In this document: positions 16,279-24,360 of the stretch, in pieces | Numbering within the stretch: the first letter of the stretch is position 1 | How the letters are laid out: each line of letters starts with the position of its first letter | NCBI RefSeq assembly: GCF_009755605.1 | Contig: NZ_WPNZ01000013.1 | Coordinates: forward strand, 186,001 to 250,000 | Reading direction: 5' to 3' | From: Streptomyces typhae | GTDB taxonomy: Bacteria > Actinomycetota > Actinomycetes > Streptomycetales > Streptomycetaceae | DNA length: 64,000 nucleotides | Notes under the pieces: generated by a model | The model's database searches: none | Told to the model about the DNA's origin: nothing | Seen by the model: only the letters and a program-made list of their open reading frames with translations | Position numbers and translations under genes: made by a program

Positions 16279-17484
16279 CTACGGCGAGTGTCGGACGACG
16301 CCGCGCTGCATGACGAAGTCGACGGCACCCATCACGTCGATGTCGCGCAGCGGATCACCCGGTACGGCGACGAGATCGGCTTGCGCGCCGGGTCTGATGG
16401 CGCCGAGGGCGGGGCGCTGAAGGAGGTCGGCCGCTGTGCCGGTGGCCGTGCGCAGAGCGTCTTCCGGGGTGAGGCCGGCGGTGGTCATGGCGGGGAACTC
16501 GCGCCAGTTCTCCGCGTGCGGGAACATGCCCGCGTCCGTGCCGTAGGCCACCGTGGCCCGGGAGGCGGCCACCCGTGCTCCGTGGCCGCGCAGGGTGTCG
16601 GCGTGCTGGGCGACCTTCTCGCGCGCGTCGGAGCGGTCCGCCCAGAAGCCGTCGTCGTCGAGACGGTCGAGGAAATACCGCACGCTGTACAGGGTCGGGA
16701 CGAGGAAGACCGCGTGGTCGGCGAGGAGGTCGAGCACAGCGGGCGTGGCCAGGCAGGCGTGTTCGACGGAGCGGACGCCGGCGCGGACCGCGCGCTTGAT
16801 GCCTTCGTCCGAGAAGGCGTGGGTGGCACAGGGCAGTCCGAGGTCGGTCGCCGTACGCACGAGGATGTCGAGCTCGTCCTGGGAGTACGTGGGGCGGCCG
16901 GGGTCGTCGTTGACGCTGGTCACGCCGCCGGTGGCGACGCACTTGATCCAGTCGGCCCGTAGGCGCGCTTCGAGCCGGACCCGGCGGGCCACCTCGTCCC
17001 TGCCGTCGGCGACCGCGCCGGCTTCGCCCTCGCCGGGGAACGCGGCGAAGGGCGAGCGGTCGCCGTGGCCGGCTCGCGCGGAGATGAGGTGCGGTGCCAG
17101 GAGCAGGCGGGGGCCGGTGATGATGCCGCTTTCCAGGGCGTGCCTGAGGTGGACGGTGGGCGGGTCCTGAGGCGCGCAGCCGAGGTCGCGGGCGGTGGTG
17201 AAGCCGTTGGCCAGCAGAGCGCGGAGCGCGGGCAGCGCGGCGAGCACCTGCCCGCCGGTGGTAGGGAGTTCGGGGCTGGGCGGTGCCGGGGCCACGTGAA
17301 CGTGGCAGTCGATGAGGCCGGGCAACAGAGTGTGGCGGGGGAGGTCGACGACGGTGGTGCCGGGGGGAGGATGGCGGCAGGCCGTGTCGACGACCTTGCC
17401 GTCACGCACCAGTACCCGTGCGTTCGCGTGGGCGCGGTGTCCGTTCCACCAGCGGGGTGCGGTGAGCAGTGTGATATCGCTCAA
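16279..17484 (-). CDS. Amidohydrolase, imidazolonepropionase-like
   Basis: About 401 residues with a TIM-barrel metal hydrolase layout: PGLIDCHVHVAPAP (first metal ligands), the lysine in ADWIKCVATGGVTS, CATHAFSDEGIKRAVRAGVR, SVEHACLA, and AYGTDAGMFPHAENWREF (late Asp). The composite beta-sandwich closes with GAIRPGAQADLVAVPGDPLR. These fit the prolidase/imidazolonepropionase-like branch. TTG at 17484 has AGGAG 5 nt before it, giving the N-terminus xSDITLLTAPRWWNG; no ATG fits. It is the first gene of a likely two-gene unit with hdc; hydrolysis of an imidazole- or amide-type substrate is inference. Confidence 0.82.
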   Translation of the reverse strand: MSDITLLTAPRWWNGHRAHANARVLVRDGKVVDTACRHPPPGTTVVDLPRHTLLPGLIDCHVHVAPAPPSPELPTTGGQVLAALPALRALLANGFTTARDLGCAPQDPPTVHLRHALESGIITGPRLLLAPHLISARAGHGDRSPFAAFPGEGEAGAVADGRDEVARRVRLEARLRADWIKCVATGGVTSVNDDPGRPTYSQDELDILVRTATDLGLPCATHAFSDEGIKRAVRAGVRSVEHACLATPAVLDLLADHAVFLVPTLYSVRYFLDRLDDDGFWADRSDAREKVAQHADTLRGHGARVAASRATVAYGTDAGMFPHAENWREFPAMTTAGLTPEDALRTATGTAADLLQRPALGAIRPGAQADLVAVPGDPLRDIDVMGAVDFVMQRGVVRHSP

Positions 17485-17764
17485 TGGGGCTCCTGCCTGC
17501 CGAGAACTGTCAGATAGCGGGCCTCCGGTGGAGAATCGCACCCGGCGAGGTTCTCCGGTTCGCCCGTTCCCTGGGAAGCAGGGCGGAAAACGCTTACCCC
17601 ATATGGCTCATTCGTTCGAGCGTGCTGTCGGGGTTCCCACCCGCCGCCGGCGTAGGGGCCGACCGCCCAGGCCATGCCGCCGCCGTCGCTGTTTGTGATC
17701 GCCTGCAAGGCCACGCGGATCCGTGGTCAGAACCTGCCACGGCGTGGTGATGAGTCCGCTCAGG

Positions 17765-17797
17765 TGCCCGCCGGCGCCGCACCGGCGTCGGCGGGCA
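17765..17797 (-). terminator. 15-bp stem hairpin after hemopexin gene
   Basis: TGCCCGCCGGCGCCG (17765-17779) pairs with 17783-17797 through one wobble, with a 3-nt CAC loop. It lies 69 bp downstream of the hemopexin-repeat gene stop, in a 380-bp gap that holds no other recognised feature. Confidence 0.65.
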
Positions 17798-17865
17798 GTA
17801 TCGAACCGGGCTGTCCCGCTGCCCCGCACATCACGGCGCCCGGAGTTCCCGGTCCCGGGCCGGGA

Positions 17866-18972
17866 TCAACGGTCGGTGACGGTGATGTCGATGTCCACGC
17901 TGCCGTCGTCGGAGGACAGGGTGTACCTGCCGTTGCCGACGAAGTTCTTGGAGCCGCGGGCGAGGAAGTCGTCGCCGCTGAGCGCGTCGTACTCGTCGAC
18001 GTAGGCGCCCACGCTCGCGATGTCGGACGAGGTGAACGGCAGGTTCATGGACGGCGCGGCGGCGGCGCGGGCCGGGGTGGAGTTGCCCTGGTTCTGCTGG
18101 GTCCAGATGCGGAAGGGCTGGCCGCTCTTGGTCTTCAGCTCGATCCAGCCGTAGGGATTGGGGTTGTTCTCGCCCGGGTTGTTGAAGGCGATCCTGACGT
18201 CGGCGTGCGCTTTGACCTGCGGGTAGGGCGGCGAGGGAGTCGCGGCGGCGTACTCGGTGCCCTTGAGACCGGGCCAGAAGTCGGAGATGCTGCGGGCGCC
18301 GGTCAGCGGCTTCCAGTCCTCGATGTCGAAGTGCAGGACCTTGTCGCCCTTGACGAAGTAGCACTCCCGCCTGCTGTTGCCGCCCAGGGCCGACGCCTCG
18401 ACGACGTTGAAGACCACCGCGTCGATGCCCTGGCCGAACCCGGCCTCCTTCAGCCCCGGCCACCGGTCGGCGATGGAGTACGGTCCGCCGCTCACCTTGT
18501 CCGCGCGGGGGTCGTAGGTGATGTACTTGTCGCCCTTGAAGAAGATGTACGTGTCCACGAAGACCTGCGCGAAGTCGCCCCGGTGGTCCATGAACGCGGC
18601 GTCGATGTCCCGGTCGAAGCCGACGTCCTTCATGCCCGGCCAGTACTGGTCGATGCTGAGCGGACCGTAGATGATCTCCTCGTTGGCGAAGTCGTACCGG
18701 ACGTACTGGTCGCCGCGGAAGATGTAGACGTAGTCCTTCTCCGTCGGGAGCAACGGCACCGTAGAGATGACCGGAGGGTAGGAGAAGGGGACCATCGCGT
18801 CGATGCCTTCTGCGAACTGGGTGCCTGCGAGGCCCGGCCACCCGACGGCAATGCCACGCGGGCCGACGGACACGGTGTTGGCGGCGAGGCGGTAGGACAG
18901 GTACTGGTCGCCCTGGAACATGTAGGTTTCCCACTTGAACTGGGAGCGGTTGAAGGCTGCCTGGATCGTCAT
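17866..18972 (-). CDS. Hemopexin-repeat protein
   Basis: About 368 residues from ATG 18972 (GGGAGGG site). Four hemopexin-type blades are visible in the first 240 residues, each with the (F)xGDxYxxYD core and a following P-x-x-I-xxxWPGL: FQGDQYLSYR, FRGDQYVRYD, FKGDKYITYD, VKGDKVLHFD, with repeats such as PLSIDQYWPGM and PYSIADRWPGL. The last 120 residues are a separate beta domain (GWIELKTKSGQPFRIWTQQN, RYTLSSDDGSVDIDITV). No signal peptide. Hemopexin propellers bind heme, metals or proteins; the bacterial example best known to me is photopexin of Photorhabdus. Divergent from the ferric-reductase-like gene. Confidence 0.88.
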   Translation of the reverse strand: MTIQAAFNRSQFKWETYMFQGDQYLSYRLAANTVSVGPRGIAVGWPGLAGTQFAEGIDAMVPFSYPPVISTVPLLPTEKDYVYIFRGDQYVRYDFANEEIIYGPLSIDQYWPGMKDVGFDRDIDAAFMDHRGDFAQVFVDTYIFFKGDKYITYDPRADKVSGGPYSIADRWPGLKEAGFGQGIDAVVFNVVEASALGGNSRRECYFVKGDKVLHFDIEDWKPLTGARSISDFWPGLKGTEYAAATPSPPYPQVKAHADVRIAFNNPGENNPNPYGWIELKTKSGQPFRIWTQQNQGNSTPARAAAAPSMNLPFTSSDIASVGAYVDEYDALSGDDFLARGSKNFVGNGRYTLSSDDGSVDIDITVTDR

Positions 18973-19559
18973 CGATCCCTCCCGAGGCGCTCGGGGCGGG
19001 GCGTCCGGCACGGCCCGGTTGCCGTTCCGTGCTCCCGCCGAACACCGCCGAAGCTATGAGCGGTGCCAGCCCGAGTCCAGAGAGGCCGGGACGCCGATCC
19101 CGCCCCTGACGTCGGCCGCGGGCCCTGTTCGGCGAGATGCGGCCAAGGACTCGGATACGACTGCCGATGCTCGTCGTACGACATTCCAGGTCACGCGAGG
19201 ACCCGCACGAAGCGGGATCCTGATGCACCGGCAGCCTCCACCAAAGGTTTGTCCGATACCGGCTGACAGCGCGTCTTCCACGGCTGTGCAGGTACACCTC
19301 TGCCGCAACGGGCACCCGACTCGCCCTCATCGTGCTCTTCGGGAACTCCAGTGTGGGGGTGGGGTTCTGCCCGCCTCTGCCGGAAATCGGCGATGCCCCG
19401 GCGGAGTTGGAGAACGATCCGACCCCGAGGTGCCGAGTCGGCCCCCGCAAGCCACTCTGGCCGGATTCGACCTGGGTATTGACCGGCCACCTCGGTCACA
19501 CTGGTCTCTCCAGCCACACATGCCACCGCCCGTCGGTTCCGCGCTCCGGAAGGCCCAGA
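18973..19559. other. Divergent promoter region, no gene seen
   Basis: About 590 bp between the hemopexin gene and the ferric-reductase-like gene. Open frames here have no convincing start or codon bias. It must contain both promoters, but I see no clear operator. Confidence 0.5.
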
Positions 19560-20546
19560 TTGCTGCCAGAGACCACGCCGGCGGACGACGGCACGCCCCA
19601 GCAGCCCGCCCGTGACAGGCGTCCGGCCGAGCGCGTCGGCCTGCGCGCCGATCTGCGGGCCGCGCTGCCCGACGCCGCCGCGGCGGTCCTGGTCACGGTG
19701 GCCGTCTTCGCCTTCCTGTACGCGCGCATGGAGTCAGGTGACTCGGCGACGGTCGCGGTCATGCCCTTCATGGACGACCCCGGCACGTACTGGATGTACC
19801 TGCTCAGCCAGGCGTTCGGCTGGTCGGGCCTGCTGTGGGCCTGGGGCACGGTCATGCTCGGGCTGCTGCTGTCGGGGCCGCGCCCGGACCGGCTGCCGGT
19901 CTCCCGGCAGGTCCTGGAACGCTGGCACCGCACCACGAGCCTGACCACGATGGCTCTGATGTTCGCGCACGCGCTGATGTTCATGGCCGAACTCGTCCGC
20001 TACGAGGCTCAGTTGGGCTGGATCGAGCGGCTGTGGGCGGGTTTCGCGGACTCGTTCGTGCCCGGCTGGTACGACTCCGGCACCGGCCGGATCGCCATCC
20101 CTCTCGGTCAAGGCGCTCTCTATCTGGCCGTCCCGCTCGGCCTGCTGTTCTACGTCCGGCACCGCATCGGCGCGAACACCTGGCGGCGCCTGCACCGTTT
20201 CGTGATCGTCGTGTACGTGCTGAGCGTGTGGCACACCCTGCTGTACGGCACCAACGTCTGGTACGGCGAGTGGCCGCGCACCGTGCTGTGGCTGCTGCAG
20301 ATCCCGGTCGCCGGGCTGCTGTTGCTGCGCTTGCTGCGGCCTGCCCGGCGGGCCGAGCGCCTCGGCGCACCGGGTCGGCAGCGGGGGGTTTCGCTGCCGG
20401 GCTGGGTGGTGCGGGCCTGTGGCCGGGTGGCGGCCGGGGCGGTCGTGGCGGTGTTGCTCATCGTGGTGGCGTCCGGTCATGACGGCGGCCGGGAGCGCCC
20501 GGCCGAGCCGCCCTCGACGAGCCCGCATCCTCACGAGTCCGAATGA
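19560..20546 (+). CDS. Ferric-reductase-like transmembrane protein
   Basis: About 328 residues. Six to seven hydrophobic helices, including AAAVLVTVAVFAFLYARM, YWMYLLSQAFGWSGLLWAWG, MALMFAHALMFMAELV, ALYLAVPLGLLFYVRH, FVIVVYVLSVWHTLLYG and VAAGAVVAVLLIVVASG. His pairs spaced for b-type heme are present (ERWHRTTSLTTMALMFAHAL; RRLHRFVIVVYVLSVWHTLL). This matches the ferric reductase-like transmembrane (YedZ/NOX-like) domain without the FAD/NAD part, so it would need a partner for electrons. TTG 19560 after GGAAGG is my preferred start; the frame extends to 19332. It sits beside the hemopexin gene. Confidence 0.78.
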   Translation: MLPETTPADDGTPQQPARDRRPAERVGLRADLRAALPDAAAAVLVTVAVFAFLYARMESGDSATVAVMPFMDDPGTYWMYLLSQAFGWSGLLWAWGTVMLGLLLSGPRPDRLPVSRQVLERWHRTTSLTTMALMFAHALMFMAELVRYEAQLGWIERLWAGFADSFVPGWYDSGTGRIAIPLGQGALYLAVPLGLLFYVRHRIGANTWRRLHRFVIVVYVLSVWHTLLYGTNVWYGEWPRTVLWLLQIPVAGLLLLRLLRPARRAERLGAPGRQRGVSLPGWVVRACGRVAAGAVVAVLLIVVASGHDGGRERPAEPPSTSPHPHESE

Positions 20547-20583
20547 TCCGGGCGGCCGGCTGATCGGATGGACGAGCCGACGA

Positions 20584-20739
20584 CAGGTGGTGGTCCTCGG
20601 TGGCGATGGCCCTCGGCAGGTGGTGGTCCTCGGCAGGTGGTGGTCCTCGGCAGGCGATGGCCCTCGGCAGGTGGTGGTCCGCGGCAGGTGGTGGTCCGCG
20701 GCAAGCGATGGCCCTCGGCAAGTGGTGGTCCTCAACAGG
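20584..20739. repeat. 17-bp array with three-unit higher order
   Basis: Nine units of about 17 bp. Type A resembles CAGGTGGTGGTCCTCGG and type B resembles CAGGCGATGGCCCTCGG. The order is A-B-A, A-B-A, A-B-A, giving an approximately 51-bp higher-order unit repeated three times. Located in the convergent gap after the ferric-reductase-like gene; not translated in a supported gene. Confidence 0.9.
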
Positions 20740-20873
20740 CCGTCGTTATCGACAGGGGCGGTCGTCTCCCGGTCGAGCAGCCGGGCCAGGTGCGCCGACG
20801 GGGTGGCGGGGCCGAACCCGAAGGGGGCGACACCGGCCGCAGGGAAGGGGTCCTGGCGGCCGACGTCAGGTGC

Positions 20874-22499
20874 CTACGACTCGGCTGAGACGAACTGGCT
20901 GCCGAAGGCCTCGGGGGGCGGCTCAGGCGTGGCGCCCTGGGCTCCGGCGGGCTCCTGCTCCCCGCTGCCCCCGGTCACCGTGTCGGGGCCGGGTACGGAC
21001 TCGACACCGGCGGCGTCCAGGGACTCCAGCCACGGTGTGGCGTACACGTTGGCGCGCGCGGGCTGCCTGGCCGCCGTCAGGGCGAGTTGTTCCGCCCGCG
21101 CAGAAGGCGGCCCGTCGGTCGGCGGCGAGTAGGGCACCACGCTGCTCAGCCAGGCGACGATCTGCGCCCCGGGGACCGTGAGGGTCGTGCCGTCGAAGGA
21201 CGACGCGAAACGCCGGGTCGACGAGCTGTTCTGGTAGCTGCCCGACAGCGAGAACGGTCCGAAGCCCACGCTGCCCCTGATCGATGTGGACTGTGTGGCC
21301 CTCTGGAGGTCCGTGGACCCCCAGTCCGCGCTTATCTTGATGTCCCTGGCCAGAATGAAGGAAGAGGGCAGCAGCGAGAAGATGCCCTCGTTCTTGTCGT
21401 TGACCTCGCCGGTCGAATAGTCACCGGGACGGCGGCCTGCCGTGCTCCACCCGCGCAGGGACATCAGTGACGCGTCCAGCCAGCGGCGGCGTATCTCGAT
21501 GCGGCCGAATCGGAACGAGATGGTCATATTCGACGTCTCGGTCTGAAGGCTGTACTGGGTCCTCTCGGTGGAACCGGCGGCACCGACGCGCCACAGACCG
21601 AGATTGATTCCGCCACCGGCCCCGTACCGCGAGAAGCGGGATTCCTCGTTGAGGCGGAGACGGCTGCTCTGGAGCGTCAGCGCCGTGAAATTCGTGGCGC
21701 CCGATTCGGCGAACCAGTTCCCGGGGAAGGCCTCGCACAGATGCCAGAAGATGTTCGGGTCGACGAGGCTTCCCCGCCTGGTCTGCAGATACGTTTGCCG
21801 GGCCCGCGAGAAGATGCCCGCGAGGCTCGACTGCTGGAACTGCCCCAGGGTGGCGAGGGCGCTCTCCACCACACCGGGACTCGCGGCCTGGAGGTCCTGG
21901 TAGGCCAGGTCCACGGGCGCCCGGAGCACCGGCGCGAGGATGGCCCACTTCCGCTGGTCCTCCGGTTTGCTCAGGTCGTACTGGAGGAAGTTGGTCGTGT
22001 AGCTGAGCAGGGCCGCGTTGTAGAGCTGGAACTTGTTCTTGTAGTTGCGGTACAGCGGCGAGTCGACCTTCACCGTGACGGGCAGGCCGTTCTCGTCGAA
22101 GTCCTGGCCGTCCACGAACAGCGTGTTGAACGCCTTCTCGTACGCCTTCTGCCCCTCGGGGTCGGGTTGCTGCGCATTCACGTTCGCGCGGACGATCTCG
22201 CCGTAGACGGTGTCCGTGCTGACGCCGCCCACCGCGTAGGACGGGGTCAGCAGAGGAACCGGATCCACCAGTGTGGCGAAGTTCTCGCTGGCCGCGACGG
22301 AACCGTTCGGATTGCTCGGGGACCAGGGGTTGGCGAACTGGGCCGAGTCCACGGGATTTCCGGGAAGTTGCAACGACATGTACGTGGACGCCCGACGCAA
22401 TATCGGCTGCCCGCCGCCGATCCCGGAAGGGGTGACGGTGAGAGCGTCGAAGATCGCGTCGTAAATCGACTGGAGTAGTTGTTTTTGATCGATGGCCAT
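20874..22499 (-). CDS. Uncharacterised 541-residue protein
   Basis: 541 residues from ATG 22499 (GAGGGGG site). The first 250 residues are mixed helical (QKQLLQSIYDAIFDALTV, FNTLFVDGQDFDENGLPV, LYRNYKNKFQLYNAALLSYT). A beta-rich middle follows (GINLGLWRVGAAGSTERTQY, then SNMTISFRFGRIEIRRRWLD, LMSLRGW). An IKISADWGSTDLQRATQSTS / GSVGFGPFSLSGSYQ section resembles an amphipathic beta-hairpin. The tail is Pro/Gly/Glu-rich. No signal peptide or membrane helix. I do not recognise a named family; the ISF-x5-I-x-RxWLD pattern occurs, as I recall, in uncharacterised proteins of fungi and bacteria. Pore formation is a possibility only. Confidence 0.8.
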   Translation of the reverse strand: MAIDQKQLLQSIYDAIFDALTVTPSGIGGGQPILRRASTYMSLQLPGNPVDSAQFANPWSPSNPNGSVAASENFATLVDPVPLLTPSYAVGGVSTDTVYGEIVRANVNAQQPDPEGQKAYEKAFNTLFVDGQDFDENGLPVTVKVDSPLYRNYKNKFQLYNAALLSYTTNFLQYDLSKPEDQRKWAILAPVLRAPVDLAYQDLQAASPGVVESALATLGQFQQSSLAGIFSRARQTYLQTRRGSLVDPNIFWHLCEAFPGNWFAESGATNFTALTLQSSRLRLNEESRFSRYGAGGGINLGLWRVGAAGSTERTQYSLQTETSNMTISFRFGRIEIRRRWLDASLMSLRGWSTAGRRPGDYSTGEVNDKNEGIFSLLPSSFILARDIKISADWGSTDLQRATQSTSIRGSVGFGPFSLSGSYQNSSSTRRFASSFDGTTLTVPGAQIVAWLSSVVPYSPPTDGPPSARAEQLALTAARQPARANVYATPWLESLDAAGVESVPGPDTVTGGSGEQEPAGAQGATPEPPPEAFGSQFVSAES

Positions 22500-23269
22500 G
22501 AGATTCCCCCTCAATTGACCACCATCGGATGGGGTGTGGAGCCGCTGGATTTCAGCAAGCGTCACTGTCGTCCTACTCCTGCCGAACAACAGCGTCAATG
22601 AGGCGTGGGACGTGCAGGGAAACTGAGCAGGGTCCGTCCGGATCGCATGGCCCGCGTGAGGTGACGTCCTCCGCTCTTCATGACCGATGCTGCCGAGAAG
22701 TGTCGTCAGCGAGTGCGCGGGCGGCAGTGGCGCGGTTCGGGGGCCGGCCGTGTGCGGGCACGGGGCGCCGGCCGGTGCGGTAGCCCCGCAGGCGGCACCG
22801 TTCGCTTCCTCGGATGGCCGCCTTCAGGTGGTGCGGCGCGCCTTGGGCGGCCTGCTCACGTGCTGGTCACAACAACGCCCAGCCTGGTCAAGACCGTCGT
22901 GGTGCGAGCCGACTTCGAGGTCCGAGAAGTTCGGGACGGCGGCCTCCTGCTGGTCGTACCGCATCTCGAAGGCACGGCGGCGGCCGCGCCGGCCACGAGT
23001 GCGCGGACCAGGGCTGCTGGGTCGACGCCCGCGTCGCTGGGAGTGTCGCTGGTGGCACGGCGCAACGGGATTCTTGGCACGGCGCAACGGGATTTACCGC
23101 GACTGGTCGCGTTCAGCCGGCTTCGGCTCGTGCAGCCTGGGCGTCGGAGCCGGGTCCTGGGGCGGGTCCAGGGGCGTGCGCACGAGAGGGCCGCCCCCTG
23201 CTCGGCCGCCCCCTGCTCGGCCGCCCCCTGCTCGTCGGGGAGAGGGCGGCCCCGGCCCCGCCGGGTGGG
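22500..23269. other. 770-bp gap with two small repeat arrays
   Basis: No supported gene. It contains a 20-bp direct repeat (TGGCACGGCGCAACGGGATT at 23053-23072 and 23075-23094). It also contains about three 14-15-bp units of GGCCGCCCCCTGCTC between about 23188 and 23238, just beyond the dps stop. Confidence 0.7.
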
Positions 23270-23854
23270 TCAGGCGCGGACCAGCGGGGTGTCGACCAAG
23301 TGCTCCGCCAGGAACCAGGTTTGCAGCTCACCCGTCCTGATCACCTGTGAGACCAGCAGGTCGTTCGTACCGTCGTCGCCCAGTTCGGCGGTCCTGGCCG
23401 CGGCGTCGTGCGCCTCGATCAGGATCGTCTCGTGGGCCTCAAGGAGCCGCGACAGCATCGCCGGGACCTCCTCGACACCGTCCGGCGGGCGCGGGATAGA
23501 GGTGAGTTCCGCGACGTGCCGGGGGTCGCCCACCGCGACGCCGCCCAGGGTCTGGACGCGCTCGGCGAGGGTGTCGACGAGGGCGAGCTGTTCACCGGCG
23601 TGCTTGTCGAGGACCAGGTGCAGTTGGTAGAAGGTCGCGCCGCGCATCAGCCAGTGGTGCTTCTTGTAGAGGCCGTACAGGATCTGGGTGTCCGCGAGGA
23701 CCCGGTTGAGGCGCTGGCAGGCGTACATCCGCGCCTCGTACGACAGGCCGATCGGGAACTGCTTCACCGTGCCGTACTCCTGGATCACCTCGCCCTTCTG
23801 GTGCAGCCGCGGCTGACTGCCGTGCACGGGGACGGGGTGGGACTTGCTGGTCAT
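23270..23854 (-). CDS. dps: Dps-family DNA-protecting ferritin
   Basis: 194 residues. Forms dodecamers that oxidise and store iron with peroxide and shield DNA in starvation. The inter-subunit ferroxidase ligands are all visible with canonical spacing: His67, His79 (+12), Asp83 (+4) and Glu98 (+15), in KKHHWLMRGATFYQLHLVLD and LAERVQTLGG. An N-terminal extension of about 30 residues (KSHPVPVHGSQPRLHQKGEV) with several His is common in actinobacterial Dps. ATG 23854 follows AGGAGG. Monocistronic by position. Confidence 0.93.
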   Translation of the reverse strand: MTSKSHPVPVHGSQPRLHQKGEVIQEYGTVKQFPIGLSYEARMYACQRLNRVLADTQILYGLYKKHHWLMRGATFYQLHLVLDKHAGEQLALVDTLAERVQTLGGVAVGDPRHVAELTSIPRPPDGVEEVPAMLSRLLEAHETILIEAHDAAARTAELGDDGTNDLLVSQVIRTGELQTWFLAEHLVDTPLVRA

Positions 23855-24135
23855 CGCTGCCTCCTGGGGCGCCGGACTCTGCGTACCGCAGGACGCTAAG
23901 CGCCCTCGCCGCGCCCTTCTTGACCGGCAGCGCACGCGCTGCTGTCGGTCCGTGCACGGCGCTGACCTCCCGCTCCACGTCCCGGTCCACCTTCCGCTAC
24001 ACGTCCCGTTCGCTCTCGTGCCAGCGCCCGTGCACTGACCGGCGGGACGGCGCGGCACGCCGACCTAGCCTCGGCCGGGCCGCCCGACGGCGGTGCGCAG
24101 ATGGACGACCGAGAGACCGAGAAGGAGCGGACGGG

Positions 24136-24360
24136 ATGAGTGCGGACGGGATGAGTACCGATGGGATGGATGCGGACGGGATGAGTGCCGACGGGATGGG
24201 CGCGGACGGCATCCGTGTCGACCGGATGAGGGGCGGCGGGATGGGCGCGGACGCGCTGGGTTCGGACGGGCTGGGTTCGGACGCGCTGGGTTCGGGCGGG
24301 CTGGGTTCGGGCGGGCTGGGTTCGGACGCGCTGGGTTCGGGCGCGATGGATTCGGACGGG
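24136..24360. repeat. Fifteen translated 15-bp units
   Basis: Units such as ATGAGTGCGGACGGG and CTGGGTTCGGACGGG follow each other without interruption, each encoding Met/Leu-x-x-Asp/Gly-Gly/Ala. Most of the first eight units start with ATG, so the translation start is ambiguous. Confidence 0.97.

Noticed and set aside
11341..22499. Complete Tc-toxin or contractile injection locus
   Set aside because: Hemopexin and LamG domains recall such loci, but no TcA/TcB/TcC, sheath, tube or baseplate gene is present in the window.
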